Shown: positions 18,964-28,913, numbered from the stretch's first letter. The stretch: DNA of 64,000 nt from JBCCIM01 sp965263205 (GCA_965263205.1 CBDHHF010000011.1:310001-374000), one strand, 5' to 3'. Program-made: numbers and translations. Notes: generated from the sequence alone by a model not told the origin.

Positions 18964-19026
18964 AAAACTGTTGGTTGAGGGGCGGGGGACATAGCCGGCT
19001 TGTTGCCTATGATGACCACGCCTTGC

Positions 19027-19890
19027 CTAGGAGTCTGCTGTTACATTTACTTTCTCTTCAAAATATGTACCCAGGCGGTGTGATCCATACGCAGGTGCTA
19101 CAACGTCTACCTTGCTTACGTGCTGGAGAAACAGCAGCAACTGGGACATACGCGGGTTAAAATACGACATGATTCTGCTTTGCGCCGAAATGGCTGCACC
19201 AGGCACACGGATAAACCGCGGTTTCTTGTCGAGCATGCGAAACGCCAGTTCAAAGATCTGCTTTCGCGTAAAAACTTCGGGACCCCCAACGGGGATCTCG
19301 CGGTTTGGACCTTCAATCGCATCCACACAAACCTTCGCTAAATCGGCCTCATGGATAGGATTTGTGACTGCATTGCCGTCGCCAATCAGGGGAGCAATGC
19401 CTGCGGATGCGATGTCGAGGATGGCATCAAACGAACTGAAGAAACCCGTCGGTTGAATGATGGCATACGACAGGCCGGCAGCTTTGAGTTCATCTGCAAA
19501 CCGCGTATGTGCGCTGATGTACTGCAGATGTTGGAGCGCCGGCGTTGAAAAGACTGATACGTAGATAAATCGCTTGACACCCGAGTTGCCTGCCACACGC
19601 AACAGGTTTCGGTGGCCTTGATAATCAACTTCGTTGTAATCCCCTTCCTTCCGGGTAAGGGAAGGATTTACGCTTGCGCCGGCTGCAGAGATAATCACGT
19701 CTATTTCTCCGCATGCGGCATTGAGCGAATGCACCAGGTTTAAGTCTCCACCTACAACCTCATCTGCCAAAGGCATCAGGCGCATGGGTTTGCGGGTAAG
19801 TGCGCGTACCCAGTGATTTTGGTTTTTCAGCTCGGCGACAATATGTTTTCCTAAATTTCCAGTTGCGCCGGCTACTAATATGCGGGTCAT
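19027..19890 (-). CDS. NAD(P)-binding protein, atypical SDR (NmrA-like)
   Basis: 287 residues. The start MTRILVAGATGNLGKHIVAEL has the GATGNLG nucleotide-binding loop of atypical SDRs of the NmrA/NDUFA9 type. The middle (KRFIYVSVFSTPALQHL and YAIIQPTGFFSSF) also matches. The canonical YxxxK catalytic pair is not evident, as is common for these proteins, which may sense cofactor state, act as assembly factors or reduce small molecules. It lies upstream of the classical SDR gene. A divergent promoter region of about 170 bp separates it from the sulfatase start. Confidence 0.82.
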   Translation of the reverse strand: MTRILVAGATGNLGKHIVAELKNQNHWVRALTRKPMRLMPLADEVVGGDLNLVHSLNAACGEIDVIISAAGASVNPSLTRKEGDYNEVDYQGHRNLLRVAGNSGVKRFIYVSVFSTPALQHLQYISAHTRFADELKAAGLSYAIIQPTGFFSSFDAILDIASAGIAPLIGDGNAVTNPIHEADLAKVCVDAIEGPNREIPVGGPEVFTRKQIFELAFRMLDKKPRFIRVPGAAISAQSRIMSYFNPRMSQLLLFLQHVSKVDVVAPAYGSHRLGTYFEEKVNVTADS

Positions 19891-20060
19891 AGTAGTTACG
19901 GAAGGGGTAGTTTAGTAATAGTTCATATACGCACGGGCAATTGGTAATGCAAATGATCTTTTGGAATTACGCATCTCTTGGTAAACAATCCGGCAAACAG
20001 CCGGATAACAAGAAACCGTGTATTGCAGGTGCAAGCCTTGGAAAAACATGGGGGAGCGGG

Positions 20061-21395
20061 GTGACGGCTTTACACCAGGTTATATTGCCAACAGTGGTAC
20101 TCTTAATTATGGCCGGCTGCAGTGGAGGAGAGGGAGTGAGGGGCGCTGAACCGGCACAGCTTAACACACAGCCAAATATCATATTGATCATGGCTGACGA
20201 TCTAGGGTATGAAACCCTGGGGGTTAATGGAAGCACTGCATATTCCACGCCAAATTTGGATCAACTGGCAGCAACAGGGATGCGCTTTACGGCAGCATAT
20301 TCGACGCCGCTGTGTACACCTTCCCGTGTACAACTCATGACGGGGAAATACAACTTTAGAAATTACATCGGTTTTGGCCTGCTGGATCCAGAAGAACGAA
20401 CCTTCGGGCATCTCATGCAGGAAGCCGGCTATGCGACGCTCGTCACAGGGAAATGGCAGTTGTACGGTAACAAGGCCCAGCGAGAAATGTTTAACCGCAC
20501 GGGTGCAACACCGCAGCAAGCCGGCTTCGATACGTACCACCTTTGGCAAATTGATTCGCGTCCACCTTCGCGGTTCAAAAATCCTGGTTTAAACCTGAAC
20601 AGTGAAACGGTATCAAACCTGGAAAATGCATATGGGCCCGATGTGTTTGCTGATTCACTGATCAGTTTTATGGCGCAGCAGCAAGGCCGGCCCTTCTTTG
20701 CTTACTATCCGATGGTGCTCACCCACGATCCCTTTCAACCCACCCCAGACCATCCCGATTACCCCGCGTTTGACCCCGTTGAGAGCAACGTGAACGATCC
20801 TGCTTACTTTGCGGCAAACATGGCGTACATGGATGGCATCGTTGGGCGTATTGTCGATGCGCTGGACGAACAGGGTATTCGCGAGCAAACCATCGTGTTG
20901 TTTATTGGAGACAATGGTACGGATCGCAAGGTAACATCCGCATATGGCGAGCAGGAAATCCGCGGTGATAAAGGGCGTCCTACCCAATATGGCACCCATG
21001 TGCCTATGATTGCGAACTGGCCCGGTACAATCGAGGCCGGCTCTGTGAACAACAACCTGATCGACTTTACCGATTTTGTCCCTACCCTCGCAGACCTTGC
21101 GGATATCACACTACCTGCTGAAGAAGTCTTTGACGGGCTGAGTTTCCACAACCAACTAACTGCCCAGCCCGACACGGTACGGTCGTGGGTGTTTTGTCAT
21201 TATGCGCCACTATGGGGCCGTTTTGAGGATGTCCGCTACGTACACAATCATACCTGGAAGCTATACGAAGACGGCCGCATTTTCAACATCGCAGAAGACC
21301 CAAGAGAGCGCCGGCCTGTTCGCCGAGCTGCACTGGAGGAAGAGGTAGGGGCACTGATGGATTCATTCGATGAAGTGCTTGCCAGATTACAATAG
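20061..21395 (+). CDS. Sulfatase (family S1 arylsulfatase-like) lipoprotein
   Basis: 444 residues if begun at the GTG at 20061. This start puts GGGGAG 4 nt upstream and gives a clean lipoprotein signal (VILPTVVLLIMAGC); ATG codons at 19947 or 19953 would add about 38 residues with no signal character. IILIMADDLGYETLG provides metal-binding Asp residues. CTPSR (Cys85) is the C-x-P-x-R signature whose Cys is converted to formylglycine. GKWQLYG, LTHDPF, FIGDNGTD and the later KGRPTQYGTHVPM region complete the family motifs. It probably removes sulfate esters from marine polysaccharide at the cell surface. No formylglycine-generating enzyme gene is in the window. Confidence 0.88.
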   Translation: MTALHQVILPTVVLLIMAGCSGGEGVRGAEPAQLNTQPNIILIMADDLGYETLGVNGSTAYSTPNLDQLAATGMRFTAAYSTPLCTPSRVQLMTGKYNFRNYIGFGLLDPEERTFGHLMQEAGYATLVTGKWQLYGNKAQREMFNRTGATPQQAGFDTYHLWQIDSRPPSRFKNPGLNLNSETVSNLENAYGPDVFADSLISFMAQQQGRPFFAYYPMVLTHDPFQPTPDHPDYPAFDPVESNVNDPAYFAANMAYMDGIVGRIVDALDEQGIREQTIVLFIGDNGTDRKVTSAYGEQEIRGDKGRPTQYGTHVPMIANWPGTIEAGSVNNNLIDFTDFVPTLADLADITLPAEEVFDGLSFHNQLTAQPDTVRSWVFCHYAPLWGRFEDVRYVHNHTWKLYEDGRIFNIAEDPRERRPVRRAALEEEVGALMDSFDEVLARLQ

Positions 21396-21614
21396 TTGGG
21401 GATTAAAACGACGTTTAGAGAGAAAAGGCGCTCACACTAATGCGTCGTGTCCACAGGCTGAGAGGCATATTCCTAATCTGAAAACTTACCCTCTCGAGAG
21501 GGTCGGTCATGATGCAATCATGAGCGGGGTGTGTCCTGCTCGCACCAGGACAGTGCGAGACCTCAAGAGATCCTTCGCAAGGCTAAGGATGACATGGGGG
21601 AATAACGCTATCCC
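21396..21614. repeat. Intergenic stretch with three inverted repeats (REP-like)
   Basis: Three palindromic units are seen in 219 bp: CCCTCTCGAGAGGG (21489-21502), CTCGCAC/GTGCGAG (21539-21545 and 21553-21559) and ATCCTT/AAGGAT (21570-21575 and 21585-21590). The last lies in AGATCCTTCGCAAGGCTAAG, a wording I know from dispersed intergenic repeats of Bacteroidota-type genomes. It may act as a terminator between two convergent genes. Confidence 0.5.
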
Positions 21615-22343
21615 TTAAATAGCCTGTGCAATACGCGCCACGACAACATCCATCACGCGTTTCACGGGAGCACGCAAGCCAGGGAATCGCCGCATCAGGC
21701 CAGATACGCTGCGGCCAATGAAACGGTAGTACACCTTAATGAACAACCTGCCGGCCCAGGTTTTTGATAGCCGCACATCCCGATAAAGCCGCAGGACATC
21801 CGTTTCATAAGCATACATGCCGTAGAGGTTAGACGCGACAAAGCAATCGAGTACAATGCGCCGGCATGCTACGTTGGGGTGTTCGCGGTCGGTGTAATAG
21901 ATTCTGTAGTCTTCAGCGCGCGCAGCAAGGATATCCTTGATGCCCTCAATGGCCATCACGTAGCGCTTGATTTCATGCAGGTACGCGTCCGTGATAATCT
22001 GGTGGTTGCGTTTTTTTGAGCGGCAGTAGGTTCGCTTCAGCGTTTCTAGCGTCACGCGATTTTCCAGCAGCGATGCCTCCAAATCTTCATACGCCGCGTC
22101 GGGCTTGGGGATTTTTATGGAGATGTTGGGGTCTTTGTACCAGTATTCGTTGATGTTGCGGATTTCTTCGTCTTCTTTCTGCTGCTGCGCAATCCGCTCG
22201 CGCCGGCGTTTTTCGCGCCGGCTGATGCGTTCCTCAACAACCTCCTCGTCTTCCGGCTTTTTTTCATCACCAGAGTCCGGTACCCCATCCTCGCCGAGGA
22301 TGCGCTCAAACTTTTTCTCGAGACTTTCGCTACCTTCGCTCAT
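21615..22343 (-). CDS. CFI-box-CTERM domain protein, function unknown
   Basis: 242 residues from the ATG at 22343 (a TTG at 22376 is the longer option). Residues about 1-70 are highly charged and probably a coiled coil (EERISRREKRRRERIAQQQ). The middle part is unrecognised. The C-terminus has CFVASNLYGMYAYETDVLRLYRD followed by hydrophobic and basic segments, matching the CFI-box C-terminal domain found at the end of many otherwise unrelated bacterial proteins. It has no signal peptide and no catalytic motif. It is convergent with the sulfatase gene and its role is not inferable from its neighbours. Confidence 0.62.
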   Translation of the reverse strand: MSEGSESLEKKFERILGEDGVPDSGDEKKPEDEEVVEERISRREKRRRERIAQQQKEDEEIRNINEYWYKDPNISIKIPKPDAAYEDLEASLLENRVTLETLKRTYCRSKKRNHQIITDAYLHEIKRYVMAIEGIKDILAARAEDYRIYYTDREHPNVACRRIVLDCFVASNLYGMYAYETDVLRLYRDVRLSKTWAGRLFIKVYYRFIGRSVSGLMRRFPGLRAPVKRVMDVVVARIAQAI

Positions 22344-22441
22344 TGCAATTGATGCGTCCTTTGCAACCTGAATCAATCGATACAGACTACAGACGGCCAG
22401 GGATCAACTAGATACGTATACACAATATACTGCTTGGCAAG

Positions 22442-24476
22442 CTAATTCACGTTAAGGCCACGTAGAAAATCGACAAGTTCTTGCTGGTCCTTGTCTCGTG
22501 ATTTCTGTAAATCCTCGATCTCCTTACCCAGCTTGTCGATGTCGTTTTCTTGTGCCTCAAGCTTACCCAGTAACCGTTTGTAATAACTGCTGTTACGCTC
22601 AACAGTCCCCATGTTTTCCCGAATACGGCCCTGTTCTGCGGATATATTCTTGATTTGCTGCTCTTTTTGACGAATCTGCCGGTCTGATTGCTGTACTTTC
22701 TGCTTCAGCGCGATCGCTTTCTGAAGCGCTTGCTTCACGTCTTTAGACACAGCACCGCCGCGCGTGTAGACACTGAGCGCATTGACATCCAGCGAGGTGA
22801 GCTGGATTGCCTGGCTGTTAATTTGCTCTTCCATCACCGTGAACTCAGTTTGGTCTGAGCCACCCGCATCTACCTGGAATCGGTGAAACTGGTCAGTCGA
22901 CTCCATTGGCTCGTCGGTGTCGAGCAGTGTCCATTGCGTCTTGCGCGGGTGTTCAATGATTACTAAACGGGCTTTCTCAGACTCGTTTTTCAACGTATAC
23001 GTTGTTTTGTGCTGGCGTTTGCGCTGCGATTCGAGTACACCGTTCACAATTTTAGCTGTCTGGATAGTCATTGGCTCGTTGCTGCTCACCACATCAACCT
23101 GCATTTCAAAGTCCAGCGCGTAGGAGAGCAGTTGCTTGCTGTCAGATGGCAGTTCGTTCAGGCGTGCATCGCCGGCGTAGCTACTTGCATCAAGCACCGT
23201 TGCTGGCCCTTGCATCAGGTGCACGTTCGTGTTGTTTGTTATACGAACACCATGCAGGGGATGCCGGGCCTGGACGCCTGGATTAAAGATGCTGACCCGC
23301 TGCATTTCCACGTTTTCAGTGACGATAGGGATCATCGCTGAGCGTTGCCTAGGTAGCGAGACGCTTCCGATGATGTACTGAAAGAGTTCGCCGGCTTCTG
23401 CGGTTTGGGCAGCAGTTTGAACGCTTGCGCTGGCACCATCAGCAGGCCCCCAGGAATTTGCCAGATGATCCGGCCATTGATGCTTTTGCCGCAGCTTTTG
23501 GTGCTGTCCGCCCACGCGAAACCACTGCTTCGTCCATTGCATCTGCCTCAGCAGCCATCGGCAACTCCACGCCACGTTCATACATCTGCGGCTTGAGATT
23601 TTCCTGCAACTCAAAGGCAACCACAGGCCGCTGCACATACAGCGGGTTGTACAGGTCTTGAATAAAAGAAATAGGCCGGCCGCTGATTAGTGTGAGCTCA
23701 ACATTCTCCCAATCATTCTCTGTCTGATTCTCCACAATGGCCCAGCCCTGCAGGTAGCCATCGGTTTTCCCTTCTTCCGGGAGTACCAGCCGGTAACTCG
23801 TTTTCCAGATAGGCGATTCAACGACGTAGCCAATCCGGACGCGCCGGCGGCCAGTGCCTTCGTGCGCAATTTGAAGCGGCTTTTTGTCCTGATCGCGCGC
23901 CTGAGCAACCGTTTGAAGCGCCTTGGTGAATTCTTCCTGCAAGGCTGCATCTTCCAGTTCGATGGAATCAATGGTCGATAAACGGAGCGCTTTGATGGTG
24001 CCCCGGCTGATCAAATTGAGCACGTCTTCCGTAGCTGATCCGCCGTTGATCGCAATCATCACCGATTCAACGCCAAGGATGGTCCCTTTATGGACGTCCG
24101 TACCGGAGCGGATCGTTACCGTGCTGCCGCGCAACTGGGTAAGGATGTTACTCAATGATGGGTTGTTGCCCAGGTCGATGTCAAAGCTACCAAGAATTTT
24201 ATCAACAGGATCTTGTGATGGATACACAATAGAGTTGATGCGACCACCGTCCAGGTCCTGAAGCAGGAGCGACTTTAGCACATCGTTCATCTGCGCTGCG
24301 CGGAAGCGGAGTTCTGTGGTTGACGCGCCTTCTACCCGGCCTTCGTGCTCAAAATAGCCGACACCACTCGAATACAGCTGTACTTTTTTGATGGGGAGGT
24401 TGGCTGATTGGGTCTGGGCGTTACTTTCTGTGGCCATAAAAAAGAGAAGGAAAACAAGTGTAAAATATCGATGCAT
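22442..24476 (-). pseudogene. DUF4139 domain protein gene interrupted by one frameshift
   Basis: Read on the minus strand, the first frame runs from the ATG at 24476 to a stop at 23439. It has a signal peptide (MHRYFTLVFLLFFMATESNAQ) and the N-terminal region of a DUF4139 protein. The second frame, open to 22442, carries the rest (about 330 residues) and ends in a coiled coil. The two join smoothly if one G is removed from a five-G run (C5 at 23447-23451 on the plus strand), giving SGKFLGPADGASAS and a protein of about 678 residues. DUF4139 proteins are exported and lack a defined biochemical role. This is either a true recent mutation, a sequencing error in a homopolymer, or (less likely) recoding. 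Confidence 0.8.
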
Positions 24477-24570
24477 GATTCTCTGAGAGTCGTACAGAAC
24501 AGAGTACTTGAGTACAAAAATAAATAAAGTACGAGGTGATTTTAAGTCAACGGAGGAAAGAACTGAAAAA

Positions 24571-24641
24571 GAACTTGCAACCTTCAACTTGCAACCTTCA
24601 ACCGCAAACACAACAATTCGCCAGAATTGATGTATTTGCCC
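24571..24641. repeat. Dispersed 3'-end element, copy 1
   Basis: Sequence directly downstream of the family B polymerase stop (minus strand). It has an imperfect hairpin CAATTC/GAATTG around CGCCAG and a duplicated TTGCAACCTTCAAC block. A diverged copy lies at 34380-34454, also directly after a minus-strand stop codon. Confidence 0.55.
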
Positions 24642-27041
24642 TTAAAACGGTGTGTCCGTTTCGAGGTGTTGTGGGGCCGCGTAATGTGAAAGGATGTTGA
24701 TACCCGATGGGTCGAAGCCAAACAGGTCTTCCGGGGAGAATATCAGGCGAAAGTCGGTATCTGTGAAAAAAGGTTCGAACTTTCGGGAAAACTCGTCGAG
24801 TCGTTTAAGATAGTACGCTGTGTTTTCATCCGGTTGTTCGGGAGACCATGAATCTGCGAGTTTTGCAAGTTCAAAAGATGCCGTATTCAGGTCGCTGCCG
24901 GCAATATAATACGAGATTCTATCACCTTTTTTTACGGGCTGCCCGGTTTCTTCCTGGCGTTGCAGCGCTAACTCGTACGATGCGGCGCGCGTGCGTTTAC
25001 CAGTCAATACGTCTTCTTTATAACGCGTAATGGTATCTTTTAGTGTTTCCGTCCGCGAAAACTCCTGCACCTGGCCCCAGTTGTGCTGGATAATTTTGTC
25101 ACGTGTATCAAGATACAATGCGTGCAAGCCGGCCACATCTTCATCAAGGAGTAAACGGATAGCTGTAGCCACATAGTCCCGACCAAACCGTTCATTTGAG
25201 CGCGACACTAGAGAAGAGCCTTTAAACTTCAGTTTGTTGCCATACGTGAGCAGTGCGTAGTTCTTTTTTTTGTACGAGAGCATCTTTTGGAAACGCCCGT
25301 CAAATCCAATACGGATGCCCGTTGGCATCTCGTCATTCAGTTTTTCTAGAAACGCCCGCTCAGCTTCTTCACCCTCGCAATGCGCCGGCGGTTTAAACAG
25401 TACGCCATCCGTATCTACCTCAATAACAATAGCTTCTTCGCGTTTGAGTAAGGCAATAATTTTGCGCAAGATTTGCTGTCCGATGGATGCCACGCGGTCC
25501 GCTTCTGCAAAGTCGTTAAACGCGGCGTGACTGAAACCTAGATTTCCGTAAAATGAGTTGATGAGGACCTTGTACGAACTCTGCCGCGCATCCAATTCTC
25601 CTCGGACTTCATCGTTTTCGGCCGTTTTCATGCCGTTTTTGGCTTCGAACCGAAGGTCGGTTAACCGGCGGAGGAGGTGAGGGAAAAGCCCAAGATGATC
25701 CTGTCCAGGTTGGACGTTGTAGTTGAGCATAATTGAAGGGTAGAGGCTTTCTACGTCGGCATACACAATCGGACCTGTGACGCCTGTGAGGAAAACGTCG
25801 GTGTATCCCCCCATGGTCTGACTGCCCCAGGTGCTTTTCGGCAAAGCCTGTTTTTGACGCAGGTATTCCCGCGCAAAAAGTGCCTCAATTTTGGCAGCCG
25901 GTCCGGTCCTGGCAACCTGGCCGTACAGCATCGGTAGCATGCGCGTCAGGTAGAACGTTGACCCCGAAAGATGGCGCGCCAAACGCTCCGTCTCCCGCAC
26001 GTCGTCGAGCGCATACCGCAACAACATGTCGGGATCGTTGCGCCAGGTTGCTGCAATTTGATCGCCTTCAACATAAGTCCGGCCTTCAGGGGCAAAGCCA
26101 AAGTATTTGGCAACTGCTTTTAAGCCGTACCCGGGGAGGTCGCGCTTGAAGACGTCGTACGACATCACCTGAAAATACGTATCTACAACGTGCCGGCCGG
26201 CAATTTGAAGCGCAGGATAATCGATGCTACGCTCGGCAAAACGCATGCTAGAAGGATAGGTGCGCGGCGTTGTACCGTCTCGGCCTATGGTAAACGGAAT
26301 GTTGTAGCGGCGATACCGCTCAAGCAAATACATAAAGTCGAAGGCGAAGATGTTGTGGCCTTCGATAACATCCGGGTCTCGCTCCTGAATGACAGCTACA
26401 AGTTCTTCAAGAATGGCTTTTTCTGAGCTGTCTTTTGAATGCAGCAGTAACTCCCAGCCTTTGTTATCCGACAAGGCAATGATGATCACCTCATCGCTGG
26501 CACGCTTTGCATTCGGGAAACCAGCTTCCGAATAGACCTCAATGTCAAGCTGCATGCGATGTAAAGCCTCAAATGGCATGGCCTTGAAGCACGTTTGTCC
26601 CGTTTGCATCAGAAATTGCTGCACAGGATTGCTGATGAGGTACAGTTCGTCGGGTGTCCGCCCTTGTTGATTTGTGGTTTTTTCTACATGCCGAATGGCA
26701 TCCCAGTAGGCATTCCAGGTTTTGAATACGACCAGGTATTTATAGAAATTATCGCCGCCCAACTCCTGGTATTGATACCTGTTACGTGCAAACCCGTGTA
26801 AGCAGTCGATGGATGAAAGAAAGAAAAAGGGATAAACGAGGGCGTCGCTGTGTGTGATTTTGTTTTGTTCGATATCCCGCTGGTAGACTCGCATAAACGA
26901 GGCTGCCTTGTTGCGCTTGTCCGTGACAGGATGCACAGCAACAATACCCGGCGTATCCGACTTGCCGAACAAAGCAACATCATGCCGCTTGTGATCATGA
27001 CTGTTCTGATCCTTCTTGTCATGCGGCGTAGGTGCGGACAT
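24642..27041 (-). CDS. Family B DNA polymerase with 3'-5' exonuclease
   Basis: 799 residues from the ATG at 27041; the upstream TTG at 27134 would add 31 low-complexity residues. The exonuclease motifs are LDIEVYS (near 167), EGHNIFAFDF (near 230) and YALDDVRETE (near 343). The polymerase motifs are A, DVESLYPSIML (near 430); B, KVLINSFYGNLGF (near 490); and C, EVDTDGVLF (near 540), where the usual YxDTDS is altered but both Asp remain. This is the architecture of DNA polymerase II-type enzymes, used for damage tolerance or repair in bacteria. It is a stand-alone gene. A His/Asp/Lys-rich tail at the very N-terminus (about 1-20) looks disordered. Confidence 0.93.
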   Translation of the reverse strand: MSAPTPHDKKDQNSHDHKRHDVALFGKSDTPGIVAVHPVTDKRNKAASFMRVYQRDIEQNKITHSDALVYPFFFLSSIDCLHGFARNRYQYQELGGDNFYKYLVVFKTWNAYWDAIRHVEKTTNQQGRTPDELYLISNPVQQFLMQTGQTCFKAMPFEALHRMQLDIEVYSEAGFPNAKRASDEVIIIALSDNKGWELLLHSKDSSEKAILEELVAVIQERDPDVIEGHNIFAFDFMYLLERYRRYNIPFTIGRDGTTPRTYPSSMRFAERSIDYPALQIAGRHVVDTYFQVMSYDVFKRDLPGYGLKAVAKYFGFAPEGRTYVEGDQIAATWRNDPDMLLRYALDDVRETERLARHLSGSTFYLTRMLPMLYGQVARTGPAAKIEALFAREYLRQKQALPKSTWGSQTMGGYTDVFLTGVTGPIVYADVESLYPSIMLNYNVQPGQDHLGLFPHLLRRLTDLRFEAKNGMKTAENDEVRGELDARQSSYKVLINSFYGNLGFSHAAFNDFAEADRVASIGQQILRKIIALLKREEAIVIEVDTDGVLFKPPAHCEGEEAERAFLEKLNDEMPTGIRIGFDGRFQKMLSYKKKNYALLTYGNKLKFKGSSLVSRSNERFGRDYVATAIRLLLDEDVAGLHALYLDTRDKIIQHNWGQVQEFSRTETLKDTITRYKEDVLTGKRTRAASYELALQRQEETGQPVKKGDRISYYIAGSDLNTASFELAKLADSWSPEQPDENTAYYLKRLDEFSRKFEPFFTDTDFRLIFSPEDLFGFDPSGINILSHYAAPQHLETDTPF

Positions 27042-27131
27042 TGTGGTTAGCGGTTGTTCGCTCGGCTGTGAGTGCGACGGTTGGGGTATCAATGTCTGGG
27101 TATCTCTGCTGTTTCGGTAAAATGAAGCTAT

Positions 27132-27185
27132 CAAGCCTGAAAAGACTGCGAAGCCTGAAAAGACTGCGAAGCCTGAAAAGACTGC
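27132..27185. repeat. 18-bp tandem repeat, three copies
   Basis: Three copies of GAAGCCTGAAAAGACTGC (C as first base in the first copy). It lies upstream of the polymerase gene start on the opposite strand. The unit is a multiple of three and encodes SLKRLR repeats in one frame, but no gene is supported there. Confidence 0.85.
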
Positions 27186-27361
27186 ACCACGAAGGATGTA
27201 GCCCTAAAAGATAGGGTATGGGGGTGACAACACTTTGGCATAGCCCGATCCCCTTGAAACTTTCATCAAGGCTTGTAGGTGATTGGGGCCGTAACGATGT
27301 ATTTTAGCCGGATCAACAGAGAAAGTCCGCCCATTAGCTTCCCCAGGTACGGATCGAGTAG

Positions 27362-27988
27362 ATGAACAAGCTTACGTTAGACAATGTCGCAAAGCGCTTT
27401 GGCCGGCGTATTTTGTTCAAAAAGCTGTCGTGTGAAGTGGCAGGTGGTGAAGCGTTGGCGATTACGGGGGCCAATGGGTCCGGCAAATCGACCCTCTTAA
27501 AAATCATCGCTGGCGTGATGAGTCCGACCAAAGGAAACGTGATGCTTGAGGTGGGCGGAGATCAGGTGCCGCTCGAAGATCGGCCACTGCGTACAGGATT
27601 TGTCTCCCCTTATCTCAACGTATACGATGGGTTTTCGGCAAGAGAAAACCTGGCGTTTATTGCGCGTGCGCGTCGGCTTACCGATGCAGAAGCAACCATC
27701 GATAGCCTCATTGAGCTTGTCACGCTCAAGGGACGTGAGGATGATCTGGTAAAAACGTACTCTTCCGGCATGAAGCAGCGCGTGAAGTTTGCTGCGGCCA
27801 TGCTTACCACGCCCGATGTACTCATTCTCGACGAACCCACAACCAACCTTGATACGGCCGGCATTACCATGGTTCGCTCGGTAATGACGCAGCAGTTGGA
27901 GCGCAACGGTATTCTGATCCTCGCCTCCAACAACGCCGAAGAAGCTGCATGGTGTAATGCAAGCTTGAATATCGAAGATCACCGCTGA
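27362..27988 (+). CDS. ABC transporter ATP-binding protein
   Basis: 208 residues, a minimal ATPase. Walker A is GANGSGKST, the signature is YSSGMKQRVK (a degenerate LSGGQ), and Walker B is VLILDEPTTNLD. The size and the signature resemble CcmA of cytochrome c maturation, and the next steps of that system (ccmB, ccmC) would be expected nearby but are not in the window. The convergent comF gene ends 6 bp after it. Its permease partner is unknown, so the substrate cannot be stated. The preceding intergenic stretch of about 320 bp to the polymerase start holds the 18-bp repeat. Confidence 0.87.
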   Translation: MNKLTLDNVAKRFGRRILFKKLSCEVAGGEALAITGANGSGKSTLLKIIAGVMSPTKGNVMLEVGGDQVPLEDRPLRTGFVSPYLNVYDGFSARENLAFIARARRLTDAEATIDSLIELVTLKGREDDLVKTYSSGMKQRVKFAAAMLTTPDVLILDEPTTNLDTAGITMVRSVMTQQLERNGILILASNNAEEAAWCNASLNIEDHR

Positions 27989-27993
27989 GCTGT

Positions 27994-28799
27994 TTATAAG
28001 CGAGCAAACGCGAGGGTTGCCACACTTATTTGTGTTGCACCTGCTTCACGTAGCGGGGCCGCCGCTGCCAGTAACGTAGCACCTGTCGTCAATACATCGT
28101 CCACAAGCAATACATGATGGTCGCGAACGTAGGGTGTCAGTTCGGGTGGGATTGAAAACGCATCATGTACATTTTTCAGGCGTGCACGCGCATCGTGACC
28201 GGTTTGCGTGGCGGTGTAGCGATTGCGCGTCAGGAGTGTTGATGCCAAGTGGAGATGCGCTGCGTTTGCGAGGCCTGTAGCGAGTTGCCGGCTCTGATTG
28301 TATCCGCGTTCCAGGAATCGCTTGCGGTGTAAAGGGACAGGAATGACCAGTGTTGGATGCTGATCGAGCGGGAGCGGGGCAAGCAGCAAGTGTGCCATCA
28401 GAACGCCAAGTTGCCGGCCTATAGCTGGTTTGTTGTTGTACTTCAACGCGCGATGGATACGCTGCACGGTGCCGGCTTTGTCGAATGCCCACAACGACAA
28501 GACAAAGTGGAAGGTGTCCTTGGATTGTTGCAATCTTGTTAACGCCTGCTTGGCTGTGTGTTGGGGTACGCGTTCGAGGAGGGTAAACAGCTTGTGCAGA
28601 CGGGAAATTGAACGTCCAACAGGCGCGTTTCACAACCCGGGCAGGATACAGGATAGACCAGGTCGAGCATACCGCTGTATAAAGTGCGAAGCCGGCGAGC
28701 GACAGGGAGATTGCGCCAAAGATTGGAAGCGCTGGTGGATGATGTAGCTGCATCCTCAAGTACGGAAGAATGCGGTCGAAAAAAACTGTATGTAGCCAT
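27994..28799 (-). pseudogene. comF: comF family phosphoribosyltransferase gene, frameshifted
   Basis: The C-terminal frame (27994-28533 and a little upstream) is a PRTase: PVPLHRKRFLERGYNQS, then the PRPP-binding VLLVDDVLTTGAT. The N-terminal frame from the ATG at 28799 carries the family's zinc-ribbon-like CPGC...CTSC cysteines but stops at 28539. A shift near 28572-28583 would join CTSCLP to LERVPQHTAKQALTRL and restore a full-length ComF of about 265 residues. ComF proteins act in natural transformation or nucleotide metabolism. Whether the lesion is real or a sequencing error cannot be told here. A reader that allows no frameshift would see only a 179-residue PRTase. Confidence 0.75.
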
Positions 28800-28913
28800 G
28801 TAAATGGGATGGTAACGCACATGAATGTGGGTATTTTACTTCAATAGACGAATTTTTGATGGTTATATACCCTCTTTTTCACATCAGTATGTGATTGATC
28901 AGCCCGGCAAAAC

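Noticed and set aside
25400..25440. Family B polymerase judged inactive because YxDTDS is changed
   Set aside because: Both catalytic Asp residues of motif C are kept in EVDTDGV, and motifs A and B are intact.
27032..27214. Open frame over the 18-bp repeat (SLKRLR units)
   Set aside because: Artefact of a repeat with a length divisible by three; antisense to the polymerase start.
28163..28822. 219-codon minus-strand frame overlapping comF
   Set aside because: Its translation lacks ComF motifs, which lie in the two other frames.
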